Of a stretch of DNA of 64,000 bases, positions 29,613 to 38,878 are shown piece by piece (within the stretch, counting starts at the first letter, position 1; each line of letters begins with the position of its first letter). Under the pieces are notes generated by a model. That model was not told the origin of the DNA and did no database searches. It saw nothing but the letters and a program-made list of their open reading frames with translations. Source of the stretch: Tannerellaceae bacterium. GTDB lineage: Bacteria; Bacteroidota; Bacteroidia; Bacteroidales; Tannerellaceae. Location of the stretch: NCBI GenBank assembly GCA_021201295.1, contig JAJQFE010000026.1, positions 35,813 to 99,812 on the forward strand, read 5' to 3'. The position numbers were made by a program, and so were the translations under genes.

Positions 29613-30515
29613 TTAATGAGCAATTAATATGGATTCGGGCCCTGACCGCCAATTTTCAATAGAGGCTTCAAAACTTTCCGGGCCCATGCCTATTTCAAAC
29701 TCCAGTACCCAGGATTCAAATATATCTTCCGTATGGAAACCGTCCATCTCGCTGGTTACATCTATGGCGATGGTTCTGTCATCATTCCCATTATTGTAAT
29801 AGAGCGTAAAGGTCAGGACCTGTGAAGCGTTCCCATCTATTCCCAACAGGGTATGCCGGTCCGTGAAAAGACTGGGTTCTGTTTGCGTAAAACTGTAATC
29901 TACTGTGGAGGTAATATAGGCGGGAGGCCGGATCACATCATCAACCGGAGGAAATCCGTCATTGATCTCCTGGGACATAGAAATGCCTGAGATCACTGCG
30001 TCCAGTCCTGAAATGTACGGGAGAAGTTTTCCATATATAATTACCCGGATAATCAGCTCCCGGGTTTGTTGCCGCATTGGAATAGTAATAATCTGAATAC
30101 TGTCTGTTGAATTGACCTCTTCTTCCACCGAACCGCCTGTGAAATAAGCGGGTTCAAGATAATTTCCGTTGGCGTCTGTTCTGACAGTGACTGTACATCT
30201 TTGCAGGACTACATTTTCATGAGACTCATCTCCGACAAATTCGTATACATTGGGTTTTAATTCTATTTCCGAACCCTCTCTTTCAACATACATTTCTGTG
30301 GAGTGATCTTCCTCATCTGTAATGATCACTTCTACTATTTCATCTGTCCTGTTGGTAGATTGTACCAGGCTCCAATCAAATTCAAGAATGATTTTACGGT
30401 AATCATCGAAACTAACTACCGGTTCACAATCGGAAAGATCCCGGTCTTCTTTAATACAGGAAAAGTGGATTGATAGCAGCAGAGCTACTATCCATATACT
30501 TCGGATTCTTTTCAT
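29613..30515 (-). CDS. FimB/Mfa2-like anchor lipoprotein
   Basis: A 300-aa lipoprotein with Cys in SIHFSCIKEDRDLSDC; the CxKEDRxxC motif is typical of FimB/Mfa2-family fimbrial anchor or assembly subunits, which end pilus growth and fix the pilus to the outer membrane. It is the promoter-proximal gene of the cluster, and the pilins follow within 42-150 bp. Beta-rich, with no frame damage. The family call is made from motif and context. Confidence 0.68.
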   Translation of the reverse strand: MKRIRSIWIVALLLSIHFSCIKEDRDLSDCEPVVSFDDYRKIILEFDWSLVQSTNRTDEIVEVIITDEEDHSTEMYVEREGSEIELKPNVYEFVGDESHENVVLQRCTVTVRTDANGNYLEPAYFTGGSVEEEVNSTDSIQIITIPMRQQTRELIIRVIIYGKLLPYISGLDAVISGISMSQEINDGFPPVDDVIRPPAYITSTVDYSFTQTEPSLFTDRHTLLGIDGNASQVLTFTLYYNNGNDDRTIAIDVTSEMDGFHTEDIFESWVLEFEIGMGPESFEASIENWRSGPESILIAH

Positions 30516-30989
30516 AGTCAGGTTTTGTGAAATAAATATTTGTTCATACAGGAACGGATAGTTGCAAATGTCTCTTTTCTGCCTCTATCTGCTGTTTTCT
30601 GTAATGTACCCTCCTAACACCTCTAAGGAAGGTTTTGTTTAAAAAAATGGCTTAAAAGTTAAAAAGAATACATATTTAACATTTTCTTTTAGGTGGTTGA
30701 TTATCTGTTAGTTAATATTAATATAGAAGCGCCCGGAATGATTTGCTAAGGATCGTTAACTGGACTCCTGGCCGTTTGTTGTAAAATACCATATCTGTGG
30801 TATTTCAACAGGAGGCAGAAGCTGTATCTTTGCTACCGATTAGTTGTTAATAGTAAAAAGTGTGTTTTAGGAAACCTTCCATGAAAAGATGATTTAGAAT
30901 GAAAGAAGAACGCAGTTTGTAGTAGCTGCGTTCTTTCTTATTCTTATTTTTGAAGGTTATTAATAGGTAGTTGAATAAACAAAGAACAG
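30516..30989. other. Divergent intergenic region of fimbrillin cluster and symporter
   Basis: No gene. The region holds start-proximal regulatory DNA for two divergent transcripts. A TATCTTTG -7 element is present on the plus strand (30825-30832); a GACATTTG-like element occurs on the minus strand near 30567-30574. A run of AT-rich sequence (30640-30725) lies between them. Confidence 0.45.
30825..30832 (+). promoter_or_regulatory. -7 box for the symporter gene
   Basis: TATCTTTG fits TAnnTTTG exactly. It lies 157 bp before the ATG at 30990, so a long leader is implied if it is used. Confidence 0.5.
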
Positions 30990-32153
30990 ATGAAACAGAT
31001 TTTATCTAACCTGATGGTTCGGTTGGTATTGGGAGTGGTAGCCGGGATCTTTTTGGGAACCTTTGCTTCTGAAGAAGTCATGACTACGGTGGTGCCTGTG
31101 AAATATATTTTGGGACAGATTATCTTTTTCATGGTGCCGCTTATCATTTTAGGATTTGTGGCTCCTTCGATTACCCGGTTAAAGAATCATGCGTCCGGAT
31201 TGCTGTCCCTGGCCTTATGCCTGGCCTACTTTTCTTCTGTGGGAAGTGCGCTGTTTGCGATGTTCTTAGGTTATCGGCTGATCCCCTCGTTTCAGCTTGA
31301 GCCTGTAGCTGAAGGGATCCGGGCCATTCCGGAATTATTTTTTCAGTTGGATATTCCGGCTGTTATGCCTGTGATGTCGGCGCTGTTTTTAGCGTTAACC
31401 TTAGGATTGGCTGTTCTTTGGACCAAAGCGACACTTGTGGAACGGTTATTAAATGAATTGCAGGATATTGTGCTGGCTATGGTGAACCGTATCCTGATCC
31501 CGGTATTACCCTTTTTTATTGCTGCTAATTTTTGTATTCTTAGTTACGAAGGAGCCCTGAGTAACCAATTGCCTGTTTTCCTGAAAGTCATCGGGGTGAT
31601 CCTGGCCGGTCATTTTATCTGGCTGGCTTTTTTATATGGAGCAGCCGGTCTGTATGCAGGAAAGAATCCCTGGAGAGTGTTAAAGCATTATGCACCTGCT
31701 TATTTTACAGCCGTCGGGACGATGTCTTCTGCTGTGACGTTGGGAGTGGCTTTGAAATCCGCGAATCAAAGTGATGTATTGAGAAAAGATGTAACTGATT
31801 TTTCCATACCGCTTTTTTCCAATATCCATCTTTGTGGTTCTGTGCTGACAGAAGTGTTTTTTGTCATGACTGTTTCCCAGGTATTATATGGAGACTTACC
31901 TTCGTTACCAACGATGATCCTGTTTATTTTTCTACTGGCTGTTTTTGCGATCGGCGCTCCCGGCGTTCCCGGTGGGACAGTGATGGCTTCTTTAGAGATC
32001 GTGATTTCTGTTCTTGGTTTTGATGAATCCGGTACTGCCTTGCTGCTTACTATTTTCGCTTTACAGGATAGTTTCGGAACGGCTTGTAATATTACAGGAG
32101 ACGGAGTGCTTTCCCTGACCCTTTCTGCTTATTCGGATCGTAAAGAGAAGTAA
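30990..32153 (+). CDS. Dicarboxylate/amino acid:cation symporter family
   Basis: A 387-aa integral membrane protein of the DAACS family (glutamate/dicarboxylate symporters such as GltP and DctA). About eight hydrophobic helices are visible, with the N-terminal LVLGVVAGIFLGTF, a helix-loop PLIILGFVAPS, an AVGTMSSAVTLG motif resembling the family's serine-rich hairpin, and PGVPGGTVMASL plus FALQDSFGTACNITGDG in the substrate-binding region. Likely Na+- or H+-coupled uptake of a C4-acid or amino acid. Intact; no operon partner. Confidence 0.85.
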   Translation: MKQILSNLMVRLVLGVVAGIFLGTFASEEVMTTVVPVKYILGQIIFFMVPLIILGFVAPSITRLKNHASGLLSLALCLAYFSSVGSALFAMFLGYRLIPSFQLEPVAEGIRAIPELFFQLDIPAVMPVMSALFLALTLGLAVLWTKATLVERLLNELQDIVLAMVNRILIPVLPFFIAANFCILSYEGALSNQLPVFLKVIGVILAGHFIWLAFLYGAAGLYAGKNPWRVLKHYAPAYFTAVGTMSSAVTLGVALKSANQSDVLRKDVTDFSIPLFSNIHLCGSVLTEVFFVMTVSQVLYGDLPSLPTMILFIFLLAVFAIGAPGVPGGTVMASLEIVISVLGFDESGTALLLTIFALQDSFGTACNITGDGVLSLTLSAYSDRKEK

Positions 32154-32274
32154 GGTGGGACGGATGTGATTTCCACTTTCGTAGGATACCTCCTGTTTTT
32201 CTTTTTATCCATCCGGGTTTCATATATATCTAACAAACCCGGAAATCCGGTTTTTTGTCACCTCTTTGAAACGG

Positions 32275-32316
32275 TTTTCTAATGGTTTTCTAATATTTCT
32301 TTAATATTTCTCTAAC
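32275..32316 (+). promoter_or_regulatory. Four 11-bp-spaced direct repeats before the cus operon
   Basis: Direct repeats start at 32275, 32286, 32297 and 32308: TTTTCTAAT, TTTTCTAAT, TTCTTTAAT and TTCTCTAAC. The period is exactly 11 bp, one DNA turn. The last repeat ends 22 bp before the -7 box. The same arrangement occurs upstream of mgtA, and a response-regulator gene of the OmpR type lies nearby, so these are probably its binding sites. Confidence 0.75.
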
Positions 32317-32338
32317 ATGTACTTCAGGAAGATCCTTC

Positions 32339-32346
32339 TACTTTTG
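32339..32346 (+). promoter_or_regulatory. -7 box of the cus operon
   Basis: TACTTTTG matches TAnnTTTG; it lies 40 bp before the cusB ATG. No clear -33 element is present; the 11-bp repeats upstream probably supply an activator instead. Confidence 0.7.
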
Positions 32347-32385
32347 CCCCCGAAAAACTAAATACTTACTTAAAAACAGGCGATT

Positions 32386-33492
32386 ATGGCAAAGAGACGA
32401 TTATTTTGCAACCTGTGTTTACTAACTCTGATTTTAACAGGATGTAATGAACCCCGGGAAGAACAACATGGTGCTGCTTATAGATTTGTAGGGGATACGG
32501 TATATATAGATCCTGGCAATGTCCTGAAAAAGAAATTAGAAACGATTACTGTAACAGAAGAACTGTATTCCAAAGAGATTATTACTGCGGGAACTATCCA
32601 GCCCATTCCCACCCAATATGCCTATATTGCCCCTCCTTTTGCGGGCCGGGTCTCTAAATCCTATATTTCTTTAGGACAGGTAGTCAAAGGAAATACTCCT
32701 TTGTTTGAAGTGATCTCTTCGGATTTTATTGAAGCACAGAAGGAATTTTTTCAGGCACAGTCTGAACGGGAACTGGCCTTAAAGGATATGCGCAGGAAAG
32801 AAGACCTGTTTAAAAATGGGGTTAGTTCACAGCGGGAAATGGAAGAGGCCGTAAACCTGTTAAGTATTGCGGAAAAAGAGTATGAGAATGCGAAAGCTGC
32901 TCTTCAGATCTACCATGTGGATGTGGATCAGATGGTGTTGGGACAACCGATGGTGATCCGTTCTCCCATATCAGGGACTGTCATTGAAAACAACCTGGTA
33001 ACCGGCTTATACCTGAAAGATGATACGGAGCCGGTGGCTATTGTGGCAGATTTATCTAAAGTCTGGATCACAGCTCAGGTAAAAGAAAAAGATCTCCGTT
33101 TTATCCATACGGAAAGTGAAATGGATATTCATATATCAGCTTATCCCGGTAAAGAACTGAAAGGAAAAGTCTTTCATATAGATGAAGCGATTGATGAAGA
33201 AACCCGTTCTGTGAAAGTTTTATCGGTTTGTGATAATAATGAGGAACTGTTGAAACTGGGTATGTATGTAACTATCCATTTTACTGATGAACCCCGGGAT
33301 CAGGTAGCTATCCCGGAAAAGGCACTGTTGCAGGATGAGAAAACTACTTATGTATTTGTTGCCCAGGGTCCGGATGTATATGTTAAAACACCTGTGGAGG
33401 TGGATGTGACCAAAGACGGGAAAGCCTTTATTACTTCCTGTTTACGGAAAGGAGATGTGATTATCTCTCGGGGAGGATATTATTTAAAATAA
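32386..33492 (+). CDS. cusB: CusB-type RND efflux periplasmic adaptor
   Basis: Membrane-fusion lipoprotein of 368 aa (Cys in LTGCNEPREE) linking the inner-membrane pump to the outer-membrane channel in heavy-metal RND efflux. It has a barrel-sandwich domain (YIAPPFAGRVSKSYISLGQ), a coiled-coil hairpin (EAQKEFFQAQSERELALKDM, then MEEAVNLLSIAEKEYENAK), IRSPISGTVIENNLVTG and a C-terminal membrane-proximal domain. It is the first gene of the operon and the only intact component. Cu/Ag or related metals are likely substrates. Confidence 0.88.
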   Translation: MAKRRLFCNLCLLTLILTGCNEPREEQHGAAYRFVGDTVYIDPGNVLKKKLETITVTEELYSKEIITAGTIQPIPTQYAYIAPPFAGRVSKSYISLGQVVKGNTPLFEVISSDFIEAQKEFFQAQSERELALKDMRRKEDLFKNGVSSQREMEEAVNLLSIAEKEYENAKAALQIYHVDVDQMVLGQPMVIRSPISGTVIENNLVTGLYLKDDTEPVAIVADLSKVWITAQVKEKDLRFIHTESEMDIHISAYPGKELKGKVFHIDEAIDEETRSVKVLSVCDNNEELLKLGMYVTIHFTDEPRDQVAIPEKALLQDEKTTYVFVAQGPDVYVKTPVEVDVTKDGKAFITSCLRKGDVIISRGGYYLK

Positions 33493-33547
33493 CGGATCAT
33501 TAAAAATGAACCCTTCTCAGGATGTTCATTGATAAAACTTTTTCCTT

Positions 33548-36500
33548 ATGAAAAATTTCTTTTTACTTACTATACAGAAATGATGGGTATTTGCCTGTTT
33601 GTTTGTACTGCTGGCTGTGTTTGGTTACTATTCCTGGAAGCAGTTATCTATTGAAGCGTATCCGGATATTGCGGATGTCACTTCCCAGGTAGTTACCCAG
33701 GTGCCGGGCCTGGCAGCTGAAGAGGTGGAACAACAAATCACTATTCCTTTGGAAAGGGCACTGAATGGGCTACCGGGTATGCATGTGATGTGGAGTAAGA
33801 GTACCTTCGGGCTTTCCATGATTACTATTGTCTTTGAGGATGGTGTGGAAGACTATTGGAGCCGGCAACGGGTACAGGAGCGGCTAAATGAAGTGGAATT
33901 GCCTTTTGATGCTATGGCTGAACTGGATCCGCTGACTTCTCCTACCGGGGAAATCTTCCGGTATATTATTGAAAGTGACCAGCATTCGTTACGGGATCTG
34001 ACCGATTTACAGAATTGGGTGATCATTCCCCGCCTGAAAGAGGTTTCTGGAGTGGCGGATGTCAGTAACTTTGGAGGGATTACTACTCAGTACCAGATAG
34101 AAATTGATCCTCAGAAACTGGAGCAGTATGATATTGCCTTGGAAGAGGTCATTGAAGCGGTTGAAAATAATAACTCGAATGTCGGGGGGGAGTATCCTGA
34201 ACCGGGGAGACCTGGGATATGTGGTGCGTGGGATCGGCCAGATCTCTTCTCTGGAAGATCTGGGCATGATCGTGGTTAGCTCTGAGAAAGGAGTCCCTAT
34301 CTTCCTGAGTGACCTGGGAAAACTGAAATATGGAAATCTGGAATGTAAAGGAGTCTTTGGTTATTCAGACCGTACCCGTGAATATTCAGAGAGTATCCAG
34401 GGAATTGTGCTGTTGCTGAAACATGAAAATCCTTCCCGGGTGTTGGATGGGATCCGGTCTGCTGTCGATGAACTGAATCAGGATATCTTACCGGATGGAG
34501 TTCGTATCCATGCTTTTCTGGACCGGACGGAGTTAGTGGAAACTACTTTGCACACCGTGTCCCGTACGTTACTGGAAGGGATGGCATCAGCCATCGTGAT
34601 CCTGATCATTTTCTTAGGAAACTGGCGGGGCGCTTTGCTGGTGGCAGTAACTATTCCTTTATCTATGCTGATCGCATTTATTCTCATGCATCTGACGGAC
34701 ATCCCGGCGAACCTGCTTTCTTTAGGAGCTGTGGATTTCGGTATTATAGTAGATGGGGCGATCGTGATGATGGAAACCATCCTTAAAAAGAGGGAGGACC
34801 ATGAAGGGGAATACCTGACGGAATTGTCGATTGCAGAGCGAGTGGCATTAGTGGCCCGTCTGATTATCTTTGCTACCATTATTATTATTACTGCCTACCT
34901 GCCTTTGTTTGCTTTTGAACGGGTAGAGCGTAAGTTATTTACCCCGATGGCCTTTACGATTAGTTATGCATTGATAGGCGCTTTGTTGGTGGCTGTTTTG
35001 CTGATTCCGGGAATCGGCCATGCCCTTTACAGAAAACCTCAGAAGATATATCATAATAAGTGGCTGGAAAAGCTGACGGCTGCTTATGCGAAAGTGGTTA
35101 ACCGGATTGTCCTGAAGCCTAAAAAGATTGTGCTGACAGTTGTGGCTGTTTTTGTGGGAGCGGTTATCCTGAGTATTACGGTCGGAAAGGATTTCCTTCC
35201 GGAACTGGATGAGGGATCTATCTGGTTGCAGGTAAATCTGCCTCCCGGAATTTCCGTAGAAAAATCGAAAGAGATGTCGGATACGCTGTGCATGCGTACC
35301 ATGAAATATCCGGAAGTGACGTATGTGGCTGTACAGGCAGGCCGGAATGACGATGGTACGGATCCGTTTACTCCTTCCCATTTTGAAGTGTCTGTGGGGA
35401 TCAAACCTTATAAGGAGTGGCCCCGGGGAAAAACCAAAGCTGACCTGATAGAGGAACTGGCTGAAGAGTATGCCAGCATGCCGGGCTATACCGTCGGATT
35501 TAGCCAGCCTATGATCGATGGGGTTATGGATAAGATTTCCGGTGCGCATAGTGAACTGGTAGTGAAAGTGTATGGAAATAATTTTAAGGAGACCCGGCGT
35601 ATTGCGGAGGATGTACTGAACACACTGCGGGAAGTAAAAGGTTCTGTGGATCTGGATATTGACTAGGAGCCGCCTCTGCCTCAGTTACAGATTTATATGA
35701 ACCGGGATGCGATTGCCCGGTATGGATTGAACGTTTCTGATGTGAATGACCTGATCGAGATTGCGATCGGGGGACGGGCCATCGCACAATTTTACCAGGG
35801 AGACCGGGTGTATGATATTACCTGTAAATATAGAGAGGATGCAAGAGACACGCCGGAGAAGATTGCCAGGTTGATGCTGACTTCAGCCACGGGTGCGAAG
35901 ATTCCTCTTTCCCAGGTGGCGGATATCCGGTTGAGTACCGGTGAGAGTACGATTACACGGGAAATGAACAAACGCCACCTGACTGTGAAGTTGAACCTTC
36001 GCGGACGGGACCTGGGTTCTTTCCTGAAAGAGGCACAGGCTACTATTGAAAAGAATGTGCCTTATGACCACAATCTGTACCGGATCGAGTGGGGGGACAG
36101 TTTGAAAACTAGCACAGGGCCTATTCCCGCCTGGCTGTCATCGTGCCGCTGGCGTTAGGTATTATGTTTATCCTTCTCTATTGTGCTTTTGGAACTTTCC
36201 GGCAGGCGGGTCTGGTGTTAACGATTGTGCCGTTGGCCTTATTTGGGGGTATGCTGGTGCTGAATGTGAGGGGCATGACCCTGAATGTTTCGTCTGCTGT
36301 CGGGTTTATCGCGTTGTTTGGAATTGCTGTCCAGAATGGGGTGATCATGGTGTCTCATATGAATGACCTGAGAAAGTCCGGGAAAGATCTATTGAACTCA
36401 GTTCAGTTAGGGGCAAAACACCGGCTCCGTCCGATCCTGATGACAGCCGCTACCAGTGCACTGGGATTGTTCCCGGCTTCTCTGGCGACCGGTATCGGTT

Positions 36501-36658
36501 CGGATGTGCAGCGTCCGTTGGCTACTGTGATTGTGTATGGCCTGCTTTTCTCAACGGAGGTTACACTGTTCGTTCTACCCGTATTTTATTATATGCTTGA
36601 AGCACATGTCGAAAAAATCAAAAAACAAGAAGAATCCGATGAAGCTATTACACAATAA
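33548..36658 (+). pseudogene. cusA: CusA-type heavy-metal RND pump, five lesions
   Basis: Inner-membrane heavy-metal efflux RND transporter, repaired length 1036 aa. Five lesions are visible. A TGA at 33581-33583 sits where homologues have Arg (TIQKRWVF). An extra G in the seven-G run at 34184-34190 shifts the frame. A TAG at 35664-35666 occupies the Gln position of DIDQEPPLPQ. One G is missing from the six-G run at 36091-36096. A TAG at 36110-36112 falls in the Gln of QFENQHRA. Otherwise the pump is complete: EAYPDIADVTSQV, VEQQITIPLERAL, GAVDFGIIVDGAIVMME, LDEGSIWLQV, ALFGIAVQNGV. Unless read through and corrected, it cannot make a pump. Confidence 0.9.
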
Positions 36659-37904
36659 AACCCTGTTTGTCTTTGTTTGTCTTTTACTGGCCGGGATGGA
36701 GGTCCGGGTATATGCAAATGAAAATTACCAGTGGGCTACTTATGAGTTGACCTTTCAGGATTTTCTGAACAGAGTAGGAAAAAACAACCTGGATTACATT
36801 GCGGAAAAGTTTAATATAAAGATTGTCGAAGCGGAGGTGATCGCGGCCAAAGTCCTGCCGGATCCGGAGGTGACGTTTGAAGCGTTGGATGATAATTACA
36901 TTGTGGAACTGGAATATAACCTCGAGTTGGGGAATAAACGGAAGGCCCGGGTACGTCTGGCCCGGAGTGAAGTGGAGCTGAAAAAACTGGCGGTGGAATA
37001 TTTTTTCCAGGAATTACGTGCGGAGGCTGCGGATGCTTTTCTGGAAACGATCATGCAGCGGGAAATCCTGCAGTTTAAGCAGAGCTCGTATGAGTATATG
37101 CGCCAGTTAAGTCTTTCTGACAGTATCCGTTACAGTCTGGGAGAGATCACCGAAAATGATGCCCGCCAATCGCGCCTCGAAGCTGCTTCTTTATTGAATG
37201 AGGTGTATGAGCAGGAGGCGGTTTACAAATCGGCTTTAGTGGTCCTGAATCAATATATGGGGTAATCTGCCGATACCCTGAATATCCCGGTGGGGGATCT
37301 GCGTATTCCGGACCAGTCTTTCAATATGCAGGAGCTTGTTTTCCTTGCCTTAGATAACCGGGTGGATCTGTTGGCTGCCTTGAAGGAGTCGGAGGTGGCC
37401 ATGAATCAATTGCGTCTGACCAAAGCCGAACGCCGGATGGATCTGGGGTTGATGGTGGGGTATGAGAAGGATTGGGGGAAACCTGCCTTTGACCGGAGTT
37501 TCCTGAAAGCAGGCTTCTCGGTTCCTTTGAAATTCTCTAATATAAATAAAGGTGCGGTACGTTCTGCGAAATATGCTATAGAGAAGAGTAAGACGGAATA
37601 CCATAGTATAGAATTGCAGGTTTAGACGGAAGTAGCACAAGCCTTTTTTAATTATGAAGCGATGCAGAAACAGGTGCTACAGTTTGATGCTGAACTGATC
37701 GAGGATGCCTAGAAGTTACTGGATGGGATCGTTTATAAATATCAACGTGGTGAAACCGATATTCTGGAAGTACTGATCGCCCAACGTACTTACAATGAGA
37801 TCCAGGAACAGTATCTGGAAACTTTGAAAGGTTATGCCTCGGCTTTGATAGAATTGGAAAGGGTTTGCGGAACCTGGGATTACCTGGTAAAAATGCCTTC
37901 CTGA
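36639..37904 (+). pseudogene. cusC: CusC-type outer-membrane efflux factor, three in-frame stops
   Basis: TolC-family outer-membrane protein (421 codons) that would complete the Cus tripartite pump. The start overlaps the end of cusA by 20 bp. Signal peptide, then coiled-coil repeats (VIAAKVLPDPEVTFEALDD, LELGNKRKARV, QLSLSDSIRYSLGEI). Three stops interrupt it: TAA at 37263-37265 (YMG-x-SADTL), TAG at 37623-37625 (LQV-x-TEVAQ) and TAG at 37710-37712 (IEDA-x-KLLDG). Gln fits all three positions. No frameshift occurs, so three single C-to-T changes suffice. Confidence 0.85.
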
Positions 37905-38122
37905 GAGATCGTTAAACATACATAATGCAAGGCTGATACAGCAGAAACGAGAGGTACGCAGATCTAATATTAACCATATACACATCTGTGTCCCTCTCGT
38001 TTATCCGTACTGGCTGTGTTTTTATGGGTTGCATAGAAAGAATAATCTATCTTATTATTTATAAATAAAGAGAAACCTTTTTCTTTTTTCCTGTGTTTTG
38101 TATAATCTAAAATAGATTAATT

Positions 38123-38641
38123 ATGAATGCAGAGTTGAAAATAAATAATAAAGATCACGTTCAGGGACCGAAAAATGCCTCTCTGAAACTGATTGAATAT
38201 GGAGACTATTAGTGTCCTTATTGTGGAAAAGCGTATTATGTTATTAAAGAGGTGCAAAAAGAACTGGGGGATCAACTGACGTTTGTATTCCGGAATTTTC
38301 CCCTTACGGAGTTACATCCGTATGCTATGCATGCTGCTATGGCCGCAGAGGTTGCAGCAGGATAGGATAAGTTTTGGAAAATGCATGATATGTTGTTTGA
38401 GAATCAACGTTCCCTGGCAGATCCGGCCCTGATCGAATATGCCCAGCAGATCGGTCTGGACACTACAAAGTTTGAACAGGACTTTGAGAAAGATGAATAT
38501 TTTGAGAAAATAAATGAAGATTATAAATCCGGTGTCCGTTGTAATGTGCAGGGAACGCCGGCTTTTTTCGTAAATGGGGAAGAGTTCACCGGTAATTGGA
38601 TGGAGCCTGAGTTTGTGGAGTATTTGCGCTCCCTGATCTAA
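38123..38641 (+). pseudogene. DsbA-like thioredoxin-fold protein, two in-frame TAG codons
   Basis: A 172-aa thioredoxin-fold protein without an obvious signal peptide. The redox motif CPYC is present (GDY-x-CPYCGKAYYV), then FVFRNFPL, and the cis-Pro region CNVQGTPAFFVNGEEF. Both TAG codons (38210-38212 before CPYC, 38363-38365 before DKFWKMHDML) stand at usual Gln positions of the family. It follows cusC by 218 bp and could help handle copper-sensitive thiols, but that is context only. Confidence 0.8.
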
Positions 38642-38831
38642 TCCGGTCGTATCTATAAGTTTTTCAGATCTGTATTTGACCGGTTCCTTTGATCAAAGGA
38701 GTGGGAATACAGATCCGGAAAGTTTTTTAAGAGTTGTTCCATTAGCGGTAATTCATAGGATGCGTCCGGGGCAACACCTCTTTTGAAATAAAATTATCTA
38801 TTCTGGTTAAAAGAAGGGAAAGAGGATAAAG

Positions 38832-38877
38832 AAAGTTCTCTTCCGGAATATCAAACTTGATTCCGGAAGAGAACTTT
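38832..38877. terminator. Strong bidirectional terminator, dsbA-like gene and mgtA
   Basis: An 18-bp perfect stem (38832-38849 with 38860-38877) with a 10-base loop and T-rich flanks on both strands separates the convergent genes. Confidence 0.88.
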
Positions 38878-38878
38878 T

